Source: Rhynchonema sp. JSB1_4
Taxonomy: Eukaryota; Nematoda; Chromadorea; Monhysterida; Xyalidae
NCBI GenBank assembly: GCA_030248065.1
Contig: JASAMV010008195.1
Span: forward strand, 24,298 to 88,297
DNA length: 64,000 nucleotides
Direction: 5' to 3'
The notes beneath the pieces were generated by a model that was given only the letters and a program-made list of their open reading frames with translations, did not search any database and was not told where the DNA came from. Below are positions 1-12,017 of the stretch, piece after piece. Every line of letters begins with the position of its first letter. Position 1 is the stretch's first letter. The position numbers and the translations under genes are program-made.

Positions 1-529
1 CATCTAAGTACATTTTCATTAATATTTACACATTATTAGCTACTTAGTACACTATACTATACCTTGATTTTTGGCGACCCCCCCCCCCACCATCTATCTA
101 TCGTCAACAAGTTTGGGTCGACCCCCCCCCCAGATTTCGGACTTGGGTCATCTATCTATCGTCAACACATTTCGGGTCCCAATCTATCTATCGTCAACAC
201 CCTGACCAAGTACTACACTGGGGGCAACCCCCCAACCCCCCCCCCCCCAGCCACTACTATGCTCTGGATATGCGCATACGAGCGACTAGGTAATTGTACG
301 GAAATCCACCCGACCGAGCACGCGTCCACGAAAGATACAGCCGTTTTTCGCCGTGGCTGTGTGTTTTATTTGATTCAGGCTGGTGCCTCAGCCGGCCAGG
401 CCCGGCCCGCCGGCCCGAACCTAAGAAGGTCGGCCCGGCCCGATTTTGGGGTCAAAGGCAAAAATGATCAGAAAAAGCTAAAGTTTTCAAAAATTTTCTC
501 CGGGATCTCTTCCCGCCCGGAAGCATAGC
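1..529. repeat. C-rich transposon remnants at window start
   Basis: No gene is seen. Three spaced copies of a block containing TATCTATCGTCAACA alternate with runs of C up to position 200. The block ends in TACTACACTG at about 210-219, the kind of terminus carried by the hAT-like MITEs further on, so 1-219 looks like the 3' part of such an element cut by the window edge. At 390-470 lies a GGCCCGGCCCG-rich piece related to DNA at 1,990-2,090 and 24,690-24,800. The open frames here have low-complexity translations. Confidence 0.5.
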
Positions 530-659
530 ATGTTTATGTGTTTTGTGATTCGTCTCTGTGAACCGGGTCCATTTGGGTCTCACAAAAATGTGTGTACCGT
601 AAAAACCTAAATACAGTACTCAGCCCCCCGGTATTGAGCCCCCCGCCCGTAGGGGTCAG

Positions 660-1596
660 CAGTGTAGTGGCAGGCAAATGGTTGCAAGGTACCCTTGGGG
701 GGGATGGATCCAGATGGTTGCAAGGTACCCCCTACCCAGCCTCCGAGAGGTTGCAAGGTACCCCTGAGGTCCGAAAAAAGGGTGTTTTTTGCATTCATTT
801 TACTGCAAATTTGGCCGAAAAATTGGTACTTTTTTACACTTTGGCCGAAAATTTCCCTAAAATACCTATTATGGAGGTTTGCGCGCGGAGCGCGCAATTT
901 TTGGGGTATTGAGGTCGAAAAACACCCATTTTTGCCTATAAAAACCATAAATTGATGGTTGCAAGGTATCCTCCGGGGTGGTTGCAAGTTACCTACCCTT
1001 CCCCCCCATCCCCCCCCAAGGGGTGGTTGCAAGGTACCTACTCCTTAGTAGGGTTAGAGGTCGGGGGGGTACCCGACACCCGACAGCCGACACCCGACAT
1101 CTGGAAGTACCCGACACCCGACACCCGACATCTCAGAAAAAAAGCCGACACCCGACACCCGACAGTTGCAAAAAAACCCGACACCCGACATCTAGTTTTT
1201 GAAAAAAAGCCGACACCCGACACCTGTTTTTGGACCAAAAACAGGCAAATTTTTGCTCATTTGCATCACGAGTGCAATTTTTGGCTCAAGTTACTGAATT
1301 CAAGTATTTTCACACGAAATAAACACCAAAATGTCACATTCTGCGTCTTCGGAAACATTTGTTTCGAAGAAAATTTTCTCTCAAAATTTTTCTCTCAGCA
1401 ATACTGATGTTTTGAACCGTAAGTGTCGGGTGTCGGCTGTCGGGTGTCGGGTCCGAAAAAACCCGACACCCGACATCTGGGGGTACCCGACACCCGACAC
1501 CTACACTTTTTTGGCACCCGACAGCCGACACCCGACATCTCTCTAACCCTACTCCTTAGGGGGGGGAATCCCCCCATCCCCCCAGCCAGTACACTG
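660..1596. mobile_element. hAT-like MITE C with 8-bp target duplication
   Basis: It starts CAGTGTAGTGGCAGG and ends CCAGTACACTG, flanked by a perfect 8-bp direct repeat GGGGTCAG (652-659 and 1,597-1,604). The inside repeats GGTTGCAAGGTACC and has an AT-rich core (780-950). A relative lies at 39,970-40,389. It carries no coding capacity and contains element D. Confidence 0.8.
1049..1551. mobile_element. hAT-like MITE D built from CCGACACCCGACA minisatellite
   Basis: The ends are TAGGGTTAGAG and CTCTAACCCTA, flanked by a perfect 8-bp duplication CTCCTTAG (1,041-1,048 and 1,552-1,559). Both arms are arrays of CCCGACA in opposite orientation around a unique AT-rich centre (1,240-1,410), so a single strand could fold back. 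It is the innermost level of a nest. Confidence 0.8.
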
Positions 1597-2255
1597 GGGG
1601 TCAGTGAATTAATAGAGCCCCCCCCGCCCTAGGAATAGAGCCCCCTGAGTAACATCCCCAATACAGTAGTGTATTAAGGCTTGATAGTTGTGCACAGGTA
1701 CATTTATGCACGTTTGTTGTTCGTTTACGAATAATACGCTTCTTATTGACGAATAGACACGAATAAATGCGATCACAGGCAAAAAACATCCTTTCAAAAT
1801 TGGGTGGTTTTTGGGGTATTTCTGGGAACAATTTTTCAGGTTCGGGTCAGTGAATTAATAGAGTCCCCCCCGGAATAGAGCCCCCCAGAGCCCCCTTGTA
1901 TTTAGGTTTTTACGGTATACTCTAACTCTGCGCGAAGCACAATTTTTTGGAGATTGTTGGTCAAAAAAGGCGCTTTTAGTTGAAATTGAGGTAATTCGGG
2001 CCGGATAGGGCCAGTCCGCTGACTGACTGACCAAATCTCTGGCCCGGACCGAGCCAAAATTCCAAAATCCCTGCCCGGCCCGATCCTAATCTCTTCTACG
2101 GTGGGTTATGGAGGAGGGAATCATCTGCAGGATCATTGTGTTCTTTTAGATTATCGTGTTTCCTGCCCGATCGTAATTTTATGATGTGAGCAGTGAGCGC
2201 TATGAGCAACTTTCGTGCGTCGGCAAGCGGCACCGATGGTTAGTTCACGTTCACT

Positions 2256-2624
2256 CAGTGTAGTTCCTGGTCCGGCGCGGCGGTTAGTGTACCTGTGTAC
2301 CTACCCCGTTTTTCTGAGCGGCGGTTAGTTTACCTCCGTTAGGGGGTATGGGGGAAGACCCAAATTCAAGAAAGTCACTTTTTGAGGTAGAAAATTTAAC
2401 CGATTTTTGGCCTGTTTGGAAAAAATTCTCCATAAAAACGGTATTTTGGCGACTTTTGACAACATCGACCTAAAAATCGCCCATTTTGTGTCTAAAAATG
2501 CCCATTTTAGGCCTAAAAATGCCTATGTTAGTGTACCTGGCGCCTCGGTTAGTGTACTAGTGTACCTTGGTCGCGGCGGTTAATGTACCTTAGGGGGGAC
2601 CCCCTCCCCCCAGGAACTACATTG
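2256..2624. mobile_element. hAT-like MITE B, copy 1
   Basis: Ends are CAGTGTAGTTCCTGG and CCAGGAACTACATTG, with a perfect 8-bp target duplication CGTTCACT (2,248-2,255 and 2,625-2,632). The core has GGCGACTTTTGACAACATCG and repeated GGCCTAAAAATG. Relatives lie at 25,043-25,881, 39,289-39,654, about 55,717 and about 60,352. Confidence 0.85.
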
Positions 2625-2632
2625 CGTTCACT

Positions 2633-3091
2633 CACTATTGACATATACCTAAATTGGAATTCCTGAAATACAGCCCCCGGCCGGAATAGAGGCTCCCTAA
2701 ATGGGTCAGCAAATTGGTAGAGCCCCAAATGGTATTCATGGAGCCTCTTGGAGCAAGGTATTTTTAAAGGCTTAAGTGACACAATTTAGTGTACTACGTT
2801 TATCGTTCGGTTAGATCATATAATACGATATGGATTTACCTCATGTTGATAAATTGAATAACATAGATAAATGCGATCACAAAGGAATAAACCCCTTTTA
2901 AAACCCATTTCATACATCTTAGGAGTCTTCCCGCGGGAATAATTTTATTCGGGTAGTGTTAGAGCCCCGGAATAGAGTTCTTCAAGAACACACCCTCAAA
3001 TGGGGTCAGTAAATTAACAGAATCCGATCCCCATTTCGGCCCGACCAAACCAACAAGCAGTCACTCTAATCGTATTGTTCTTTCGTTTCAG
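2633..3091. repeat. Degenerate repeat sequence before the first recognised exon
   Basis: It holds decayed relatives of MITE A (AATAGAG, GTCAGCAAATT and GATAAATGCGATCACA pieces) and ends in the polypyrimidine and acceptor TTTCGTTTCAG at 3,081-3,091. No exon was recognised here. Confidence 0.4.
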
Positions 3092-6000
3092 GTTGGCGTG
3101 AAGTCGAACGAATAGAAGGGTGGGACGTCAATTCATCCGTGTTTTCCTCATCACAGCGAGCCGGCGGACCAGCGTTATCAGGTTGTGACTTTTGTCGTTT
3201 TTGTTTCTGCGCAAGATTCTCTGATGGCACAGGCCTTTCTAAATCAGGCAAAGCTCAACGTTCGCCCCAAAAATGTCCCACTTGTGCGACAGCGTTTGGT
3301 GATGAGCGCGCTGCTGAGGCACACAAACGAAAACATGACTTTGAAGCATTATTGCCGGATGCGCTCAGACCAGGTGTGTTCGTTTCGTCTTGCGGTTTTG
3401 AATGAAAAGTTTTTTGTTTAAAATTTCTGTTTTTTTTTCAGATCCGTTTACGTCTGTACCAAAGAGGCCTGGTCCACATGGTCCTGTACCGATTGACTCG
3501 AGTGCTGCTAGTGAACGGAAATTGTTTGCCGTTGCTGTGGCCTTCACTGACACAATTCTGGAATGTCGAGCGTGCAAAGTGTTGTTCAAGGCTGCCGGTC
3601 TGCTTCAAGATATTTTTTGTCATTTCTTTAGCGAAATCCGTTGCAACAAAGTTCTTTCACGGCAGTGGTGTCGTTGAGAAATCGAAAATCTCCGATATCC
3701 AGCCCAAGCTTGGGCAAATTTCCCACACCTGAACCCGATTGGGCGTTTCTGAAAAAGCGACCCCAAATTTTTTTAAAAGTGCCAAGAATAGGTTCGAAAA
3801 ATGTTCTCTTGCGCAAGTGAGCAATTTTTGAGATTGTGAAGCGAAAAATATTCAGTTTTGGTGCTTCTTAGGGGTGCTTGTTACCAACTTGAAAAATTTC
3901 CCCATGCCCTGTTTCCCACATCCCATACCCCTTCCCAAGGGCGGATCCAGGGAGGCCACAGGGGCCATGCCCCCTCCCCCTTTACTCCACTTGGCCCTTG
4001 GAGGGGGCACCGTTTCGGAAAAAAGCAGGAAAAGGACCTCAAGATCACTGGATTTTCACTGTGATACATTTCAAAAGCTCGAAAATCGCGCGCTTCGCAC
4101 GTCAGATACACCCATTTTTCAATGAATTTGACCTTCGCGCGCGTAAAATGTGCAAAATTTCGCGCGTTGTGACGTTTTGTATAATATTTGGTGAAAAAAG
4201 CGCGAAGTTCTAAACAGTCACAAGATAAAAATAATTTTCTGAATTTGGCCCCTCCCTTGGCCAAAAGCTGGATCCGCCACTGCCCCTCCCCCAATGACAC
4301 CACTGGTTCACAGGAATTGGTCGTGCGTCCACAATTATTGCGCATCAACAAACAGTTAGCCACATGGAGAATGTTGCGAAAACACAGTGGGCTGCTGTGA
4401 ATACGTTTTGCCATTGTGTGGTCAGTTTAGCATCCACTCAGCTTCGTTAAAAATTTGGTTGTAATTGTTTTTAGTTGCCACTGTCTTGCAGGGTTGTGGC
4501 GCCAAATACAGCACGGTCGCCGACCTGCAAAAACATCGAATAACGATGCCAGTTGATAAACAGGAGTGCAAACAGGCAATTGTGCCAATTTTGCAATTGT
4601 GCAAGGTGCAAAATATCATTTGTCAATCGCTTGTACATTCGGATCATCTGGTAATAATAAAACGTGTTCTTCTGTTACTCAAGGTCTGCAATCGCTATGT
4701 AACGGAAGGCAGTGAGCACGATGAAAAGGATACAAACCACGAATTTCTGCTGCAACTACCCGAAGATATGAGACCCGGTTAGCTGTATGTGGCACTCGCT
4801 GATGTATTGTCAGATGTGTGCGTTCGCATGTGTACCGCAAGTGGTGTAACCAGGATATGTCGTCCTTGGTTCTTGTTCACGATATGTCGTCGAGAACGTA
4901 AAGGAATTCCAATTGCGATTTAGCAAACGGTATATTTCCAACAATGTATGTTCAACGAATGAAAACATCCAAACCACAAGTTACAGCAACAAGATCACAC
5001 AGCCCCAAACACCCACAATGTCATTAAATATTCTTTTCACGCAACCAAGCTTTCCAGCTGATCCAAACCCACAAACCACAATGCACAAGTCTTTTTAGAT
5101 AGATTGCATATCGAATGAGCAGCCGAGCACACATTGCTTTCGATACAGTCTTTTTGTTCATATGTAGTCAGTCTTTGCGAGCGTTTTCACAAACGCTGCA
5201 CATTCCCGCGGGCACTGTGTCGTCAAGCTGGCACCAACTGACCAGTGAGCAGACGGACGGTTTGAGTTTGTTGCGCAGGGAATGAGATGGCTGAGAGTTC
5301 GTGGGTTGTTGATTGTTCTCTTGATGTTCTCGGTTGTTGATGTGGGTGACGTTCGAGATTGAAACTGAATGGTGTACATTACATACAATGAATCACAAAC
5401 AAATAAAATAAACAAAACAAATCATCGATCACGCATTTTATGTTTTGAAACGATATGGAAAAGATGATTGGGGTGGGGAGTAGAAGCGCGAGGATGACAC
5501 GCTGTTTTGTGAATTTTATTTCGCTCCGCGTTATAAACTAACCATTACCTGTTATTATTGTTGGTCCTGTTGGTTGGTGTGTTGAAACGTACTGTAAGCC
5601 TTGAAAAGCCGAATGGAATTTGTGCATGGAATGAAATTTTGGTAGATAACTAACCGGTGATAGGTGACAAATACAATTGTGGTAAAACATGAGTGGTCGG
5701 TACTACAGTCACCGAAATACACGACAGCCGTTTCATCGGAAAAGAGGGGGTGGTGACAGATCCGGAGGACAGCGTCCGTTGCGTGGTCGTAGTCACTATC
5801 CCATGCCGTTCGAACGTCGCACGACAACACCATCAGTGCATTTGGCCGTGAAGGCTATAGGGGACAGCGTCATCGGACAGATCGCCAACGGGCTAACGCA
5901 TCGAAAGCCGGCGGATCTTGGTTTGTTCGGCGTTCTCTTTTTGGTGTTGCAGGCAAATTTCGCATGCCGTTTGGTGTTGCTAGGTGTACTCATTGTGGTC

Positions 6001-9000
6001 GAATTCACTAACCATTGAAGGTGTGCGGCAACATGCGCTGGAAACTGTTGGCTGGATCCCAGTGCGATCACCAGAAATATGTGGCACTCGCTGATGTATT
6101 GTCAGATGTGTGCGTTCGCATGTGTACCGCAAGTGGTGTAACCAGGATATGTCGTCCTTAGTTCTTGTTCACGATATGTCGTCGAGAACGTAAAGGAATT
6201 CCAATTGCGATTTAGCAAACGGTATATTTCCAACAATGTATGTTCAACGAATGAAAACATCCAAACCACAAGTTACAGCAACAAGATCACACAGCCCCAA
6301 ACACCCACAATGTCATTAAATATTCTTTTCACGCAACCAAGCTTTCCAGCTGATCCAAACCCACAAACCACAATGCACAAGTCTTTTTAGATAGATTGCA
6401 TATCGAATGAGCAGCCGAGCACACATTGCTTTCGATACAGTCTTTTTGTTCATATGTAGTCAGTCTTTGCGAGCGTTTTCACAAACGCTGCACAAGCTGT
6501 GTACTTTGTGCATGTCATTCACGCTCAAGTAACGGCAAGGACTTTCTTTGGTGCTGTTTTTGCTTTGATGCGATTTCTTTTGACCTTACACATATCAGTT
6601 GTTCGAAGAACTTCTCTTGATTATATATGTTAATTTCGAAACATTTCAAATCGGGGTTTAGGCTGTGGGAGCTCATCCATGACCGTTTCTTGCGCCGTGA
6701 ACTAGGGTGCGGCAGGGGTAGGCATCGGGTGTTTGGGTTTTTCGTGGTGTTTAGTGTTCGTGTTTTACTAGTTCGGGAAACATGTGTTTTGCAATGCAAT
6801 AAATTTTCAAAAAGGAAAAGGCGCTAGACAGAAACAACTTATTGAACTTGGCCACTCCATTGACTAAAAGCATGATTCAACGCCGGGGGCAGTGTAGTGC
6901 TAAGGAGCTGCCAACCCCAAAGCGGTGGATGCCACCGGCTAATGGTGCGGTCCCTCCATCACCGTATTTATGCGTTTTATAGGTAAAAAAATGAGTGCTT
7001 TTCGATCTCAAATGCCTAAAACTTTTGCGCTCCGCGCAAGAACATGCATACAGTGACACATGCATACATTTAGCGTAAAAACTGTAAAAAGCGTGATTTT
7101 TTACGTTTTTGACCGAGAAAACTGTTTCTCCCCAGGAAGTGTTTGGGCTTTTGACTTGGCGCTTACGTGTCGGGTCAGGGCAGGTGTCGGGAGTCGGCAT
7201 ACACAGAAATCCCGCACCTTTCTGCGAGCGCTTTATGCCCCTCATATCTTGTTCGGCGTTTTTATACTTCAGCTGAACAGGCTGACTGTTGTGCTAGTTT
7301 TTGGCAACGTCAGCGGCGTGGCCGTACACCACTTTTCTCACTTTGCTGGTTGTTGTGTCTAAGCAAATTCAGCACGATATGACTCATGGCCTTGCATATT
7401 GTTACTTTGAGCATTTTGTATCAGTCTGGAGCAGTGTGGTCTGTGGTCGGCGATTCACGTACTTTGTATCTCATCACATTTGCGCACCATTTTTTAACAT
7501 TTCACCTTATCGCTATTGCAGACAACCCGCATCAGCCAACGTCCAATCCCAAGTTGTTCGGTTACAAAACAGTCGGTTCAGGCGAGATCGAATGTCGCGC
7601 TTGTCGAAACAGGATCATTGGGCCAAATGTGTTCTCCATGTTATCGCATCAGGCGTCCAAATCACATCGCGCTCTGGTTGCACCCACAAAATGGGCGCAT
7701 ACCACGCAGATTTACTACTGTGATGTGAGTTGATATGATGCGGTTTGGCGTGAACGACACTGTAGCTGTTAATTTTCAGCGATCAACTTGCCGCAAAATT
7801 ATCGGCTACAATTGTCCGGAAGAATTCGACAAACATCGTCAGGATAAGGCCATTCATGAACCGGTGAATTTCATTATATTTTTCGAAACAAGTTTGATTT
7901 TTAAAATTTTCTGCCAATGTCTTCAACAGGAGCAGTCCCCCAACCAACCCCAGCCATCGACTGCCTCCAAGCCATCCCGCATTCCCGGTTTATTCGACGT
8001 TGGTGTCATGCCCAGGCCAAGTCACGGTGCACCCAAACCCATTGATTGGCGTCAAACGCCCGGTGCTGGCGTGTTTGTGAGTAGTCCGTCCGTTGCTGAG
8101 GCTGCGACTAACAGTTCGAATACTCGACATTCGCGAAATGACGATAATAATGTTATATCGGCATCTAACTCTACTGCTACAACTGCTGCCTGTGGTTCAG
8201 TTACACAGAGAAACATCAGCCCAGGTATCAGACGGCTTTCTTTCGTTCAGGATAATGACGGCTTTAACAATTTTCGAATTTTTTCTTTTCATGTCTTCTA
8301 TATCAGATGTGCACAATGCAGATAAGTCAGCCAAAAAATCTCCACATATGCAAAGCTAGCATGCAATTTCCAGAGAAACACAGTTGCACGCTGTGCCATC
8401 TCATGTTCAACACCAAAAACCAGTACGATCGACATCTACGACGTTTGGAGCACAAATGCCACTCGCGAATACCGCTGGAGATCCGGCCTGGTCAGTGGAC
8501 CACAAACATTTCTCATTTTTGACAACATGTGATTTTTGTGTTATATCTGCGTATTTGTTTTTATTTTCAGACAATAGTGAGCAAGTGACCTCAGCTCGGC
8601 GTGTGTTCCACTTTGTGGACGCTGACAGTGGAACGTTGAAATGTCGATGCTGTGCTGACGTTGTATGTTAACTTTTGTATTTCAAATGTTTTTTGAAGAG
8701 AAAGTTACAATTGAATTGAAAAGAAGATTCTGCAGGAACTGAGCAATGCATTGGATATGATGAACCATCAAATGACTGCTGAGCATGAGTATCAATTGAA
8801 ACGATCGCCGTACGCCACTGCTGGTGTCTTCTATTACTGCGTGGTACGTTTGAGCCAGTTGTTCTAATGCGGTTTCTCAGATTAGAAATTCAGTGGGTTG
8901 TTTTTGAAAGTGGCATGTACTATTTTCAGAAATGCGATGTCGTCATCGGAACCAATAATCGTGCAGCGTATCAGACACACTGCGCTAGTGCTGCTCATAA

Positions 9001-11980
9001 TCAGGTTGGCTTGATGTTTCTGTGCATATTGCGCTATTGTGTATTGTACGGGGTCCATTGCAAAATTGTGGTTGTTCTGATTCAGAACTGATAGAATAAA
9101 GTGAAAACTGATCCGTGTCATGTGCATATTATTGCTCTGGCTCTTGCCCACAGATCATATGTGTGAAGAAATGTTCTACATTCATTCCTTAGGGCTCCCT
9201 TAGTCTTAGTGGAAAATGGAAGTGGAAATATTTTCTATGTCCAAGGTTTCCATTTCCGTTTTCCTATATGACTAAGCGCCTATTGCTAAATGGAAATGAA
9301 ACAAGACATTCGCTGCAGTGGTCATGTTTTGACAAATGACAAAAACTTTTTCTGTTTCATTCAAATTTCGACCGCTGATTGGTCAGATTTTATATGGAAA
9401 ATGTTTCGTTTTATTTCCATTTTCCAGTATGCGCTTAGTCATTGAAAAATGGGAATGGAAAACTTGGACATGGAAAATATTTTCATTTCCATTTTCCACT
9501 ATGACTAAGGGAGCCCTTATGCACGTACAATACAGCTACTTTTTGATAGTCTGTCATAGTTTAGTTACCTATCTATACTACTAAAAGAGGAAGGCGTATG
9601 TATGTATGTATGGTATGTCTGTGTGTCTGTGGCCCCCTCCCTCGGAAGGGCTGACGGGTCAATTTTCACGGGTAGCTTTGGGTATGCTAACGGGTCTTCG
9701 GGGGGAGGGGGCACGGCACGGGCGCGGCGCTGTAGCCGGGCCGCAGGCACGGGTCTCGTCTAGTCAGCCACTAAAACAGAAAGTAATTGAAATCAAGATG
9801 TACTTGTTTCTTCATCAGGGTGAAACTGCGAACAGCACGAACCCGAAGCCGACTGAACCACAGTATCAATCGGTGACCGTCGATATGGATCTCACTCGTT
9901 CGCCGGACACTCAGCCGCGGCGGCGTATGAATCTGCAGCAAAGGTGCAGTGGTTTTGTTGTTAGGTTTTTGAATATGAATTGGTTATCAGCCGTATCAAC
10001 TTTGCTGGCATAGACTTGGGCTACTGTATTTAGTGATAGAGGTGGCGCACTAACTTCGGCCAACGTAAAAGTTGTATACCTGCACCGCAGGAACCATTTT
10101 TACGCTGTCCGAAATTAGTGCTCCAATTCTATCACTAAATACAGCTCAGCCAAAATTTACCCAAAATCTATGCCAAGTCCATGCCAGCGAAGTTCATACG
10201 GCCCTATATTTTTTCAGATTGGATCTACAAGCGCAACGTCAAATGCATGGTGGTCATCAGATGCAAGCGGGCATGGAATATCAGCGAGCAGCAGCGCAAC
10301 CGCGTGCGACCACACAACGCCCGTACCAGCCACAGCGACAGGATGTGGTCGGCAGTGCGCTCACCGATTATTATACAGGTTGGGTGAAACATCTGACGGC
10401 CAGTGATAAGTATTTGTCGATTACCTTGTGCAGTTCTGCAAAAGCTAGTAATATAATTGGCAGCTGGCAATCCCGGCATGAACATTGACCAACGCCCTGG
10501 GCCAATTCGTGACCCTCGACTACGTCGGCCTGCACCACCACCGTTTTCATACCCCGAAAATCCGTACGTTCCACCACCCCCTGCGCCTGATGATCCGCCA
10601 CGCAGCAGCGCTGGTAAATTGCGCATTTTTTGAAAGCAAATGCTATTTTTTATTGATGACGTCCGATTTTAGATACGAGCGCTTATCGGGGTCATGTGGG
10701 CCCGCGAATTGAGCAAGTGTTCAATCCCGACGTGTGGGAGACGCCGCCCGCGCCACCACCGGTGGGTGAAATATTCTTTCGTGTGTTCTTGAAAATATGA
10801 CAAGCACAGAGTAAGGGGTCTACAAATAACTAGTGCTTTAGCCGCCGTCATCGAGTGAGAGGGCCGGTCAATCAAATGCCGGTTCAAGTACAGATAAACA
10901 ATTGTGGAACGCACCCGAGTTCAAAAAAGTTTTCGCTCAACTGTCGAAATTGGCCAAACAGGTTTGTCGTTTCAGTTTTGTGTTGGTCTTGTCTTGGTGA
11001 TTTTCATAATCTTTTTCAATTTGTAGGTTGACGCAATGACCAGCAAACGAGAGACAGTTAGCACTTCGCTTGAAACATCAACTGCAACTACCGTAACCCA
11101 AGCGGCGGTTCCGACTGAGGCCTCCTCCACAACAACAACGTCCACAGCACACTATCCCATACCTGCCCCTACTCAGTCATTGTCTGCAGCTGGTGGCCCT
11201 CCAATTTCCTTGCCGGTTCAGGTGCAAGCACCTGTATCAGCAGGGCCGATGATGCAAGGCCCAAGGCCAATGGGACCGGTTCCAGGATTCCAACCCGGCC
11301 CTGGACCTGGGCATATAATGGGGCCTGGACCACCATACGGTATGGCACCGCGACTTGGTCCTTTTATGGGGCCGGGGCCAGGTCCGATGGGTTCAGGTCA
11401 CATGCGCCCAATGGGGCCAAATCCAATGTTGGGACAAATGATAAATCAAGGACCTGGGATTATGGGAGCGATGCCCGCGCCTGGTATGTATGGTGAGTTT
11501 TCATCTTTTATTTCATTGTTACTGCACTTCCTTATGATGAAAAGAAGCAAAATCGTCTGATTGTCAGGACCTGGTCCAGGAGGCGCTGGTCCAATGTATG
11601 CACCTACATACACCCAGCCATTCGCTGGTCCAGCGATGAGCGGTCCAATGCCGTACCCGGCCCAGACCTGTGGCCCAATTGCACATACCGTGTCAGCTCC
11701 TCCGCCCGCTCAGACTGAACCAATGGGAGATATTGCTGAGGTATTGCACCTATTTTGTTATGTTTGTTGAGATCTTGTCAAAAACATGTCCTATTTGGTG
11801 CAGGCTGCACTGCTGCAATCGTTGTCGGCCGTTACTGAAACTGAATCTAGTGAGGAATCGATGAAAATGCTGCTCAACGCGATGAAGGCCAGGGAGATTG
11901 CGCAGCAAGTCAGTGATGTTTCATATTCAAGCTTCACTTGCTTGGTGCCAGGAGAGAGAGGGAAAAAAGGGGGGGAAGGA

Positions 11981-12017
<37 letters not shown>

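Larger units (their letters stand above)
597..1915. mobile_element. Mariner-type MITE A (TA target), carrying further insertions
   Basis: Terminal inverted repeats begin CCGTAAAAACCTAAATACAG and end GTATTTAGGTTTTTACGG, flanked on both sides by TA (595-596 and 1,916-1,917). The inside holds runs of AATAGAGCCCCCC and a conserved block at 1,665-1,830 that recurs at 25,230-25,410. No transposase is seen. A second copy with the same ends is at 25,081-25,536. Two hAT-like elements are nested inside. Confidence 0.75.
530..2095. mobile_element. Repeat E, interrupted by a nested insertion
   Basis: The sequence at 530-596 plus 1,918-2,095 matches, end to end, an uninterrupted copy at 24,566-24,800: the segments with AACCGGGTCC, then CACAAAAA, then GCGCGA-GC, then TTTTTTGGAGATT. 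The uninterrupted copy works as an empty-site control. It shows that everything between 597 and 1,915 was inserted at a TA. The termini of the host repeat itself were not determined. Confidence 0.65.
4786..6494. mobile_element. Non-autonomous LTR retrotransposon (TRIM-like), recent
   Basis: Two 417-bp direct repeats (4,786-5,202 and 6,078-6,494) flank 875 bp of inner sequence. I see one mismatch between them (G at 4,868, A at 6,160), so the insertion is young. A 5-bp duplication AGCTG borders it (4,781-4,785 and 6,495-6,499). No reverse transcriptase, integrase or protease is encoded, and no clear primer-binding site or polypurine tract was found. It sits inside a zinc-finger-gene intron only 8 bases after the splice donor. 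Confidence 0.85.
4684..7863 (+). other. Zinc-finger module 2, split by an LTR-element-bearing intron
   Basis: Finger LCKVC...H-DEKDTN-H is followed by LPEDMRPG ending an exon in phase 1 at 4,777. After a 2.7-kb intron the next exon (7,522) starts D and carries ECRACRNRIIG...SHQASKSH, then TKW, then YYCD|RSTC...H. The order and splice phases match modules 1 and 3. The last finger has one extra residue between its first two cysteines. Confidence 0.7.

Noticed and set aside
8307..8373. Extension of the module 3 exon upstream (MCTMQISQPK...)
   Set aside because: The acceptor TTTCCAG at 8,373 pairs in phase with the strong donor at 8,224, while the upstream acceptor gives a phase mismatch with that donor.
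11982..12015. Poly(A) tail of a retroposed sequence
   Set aside because: No retrogene, SINE or target duplication precedes the A run.
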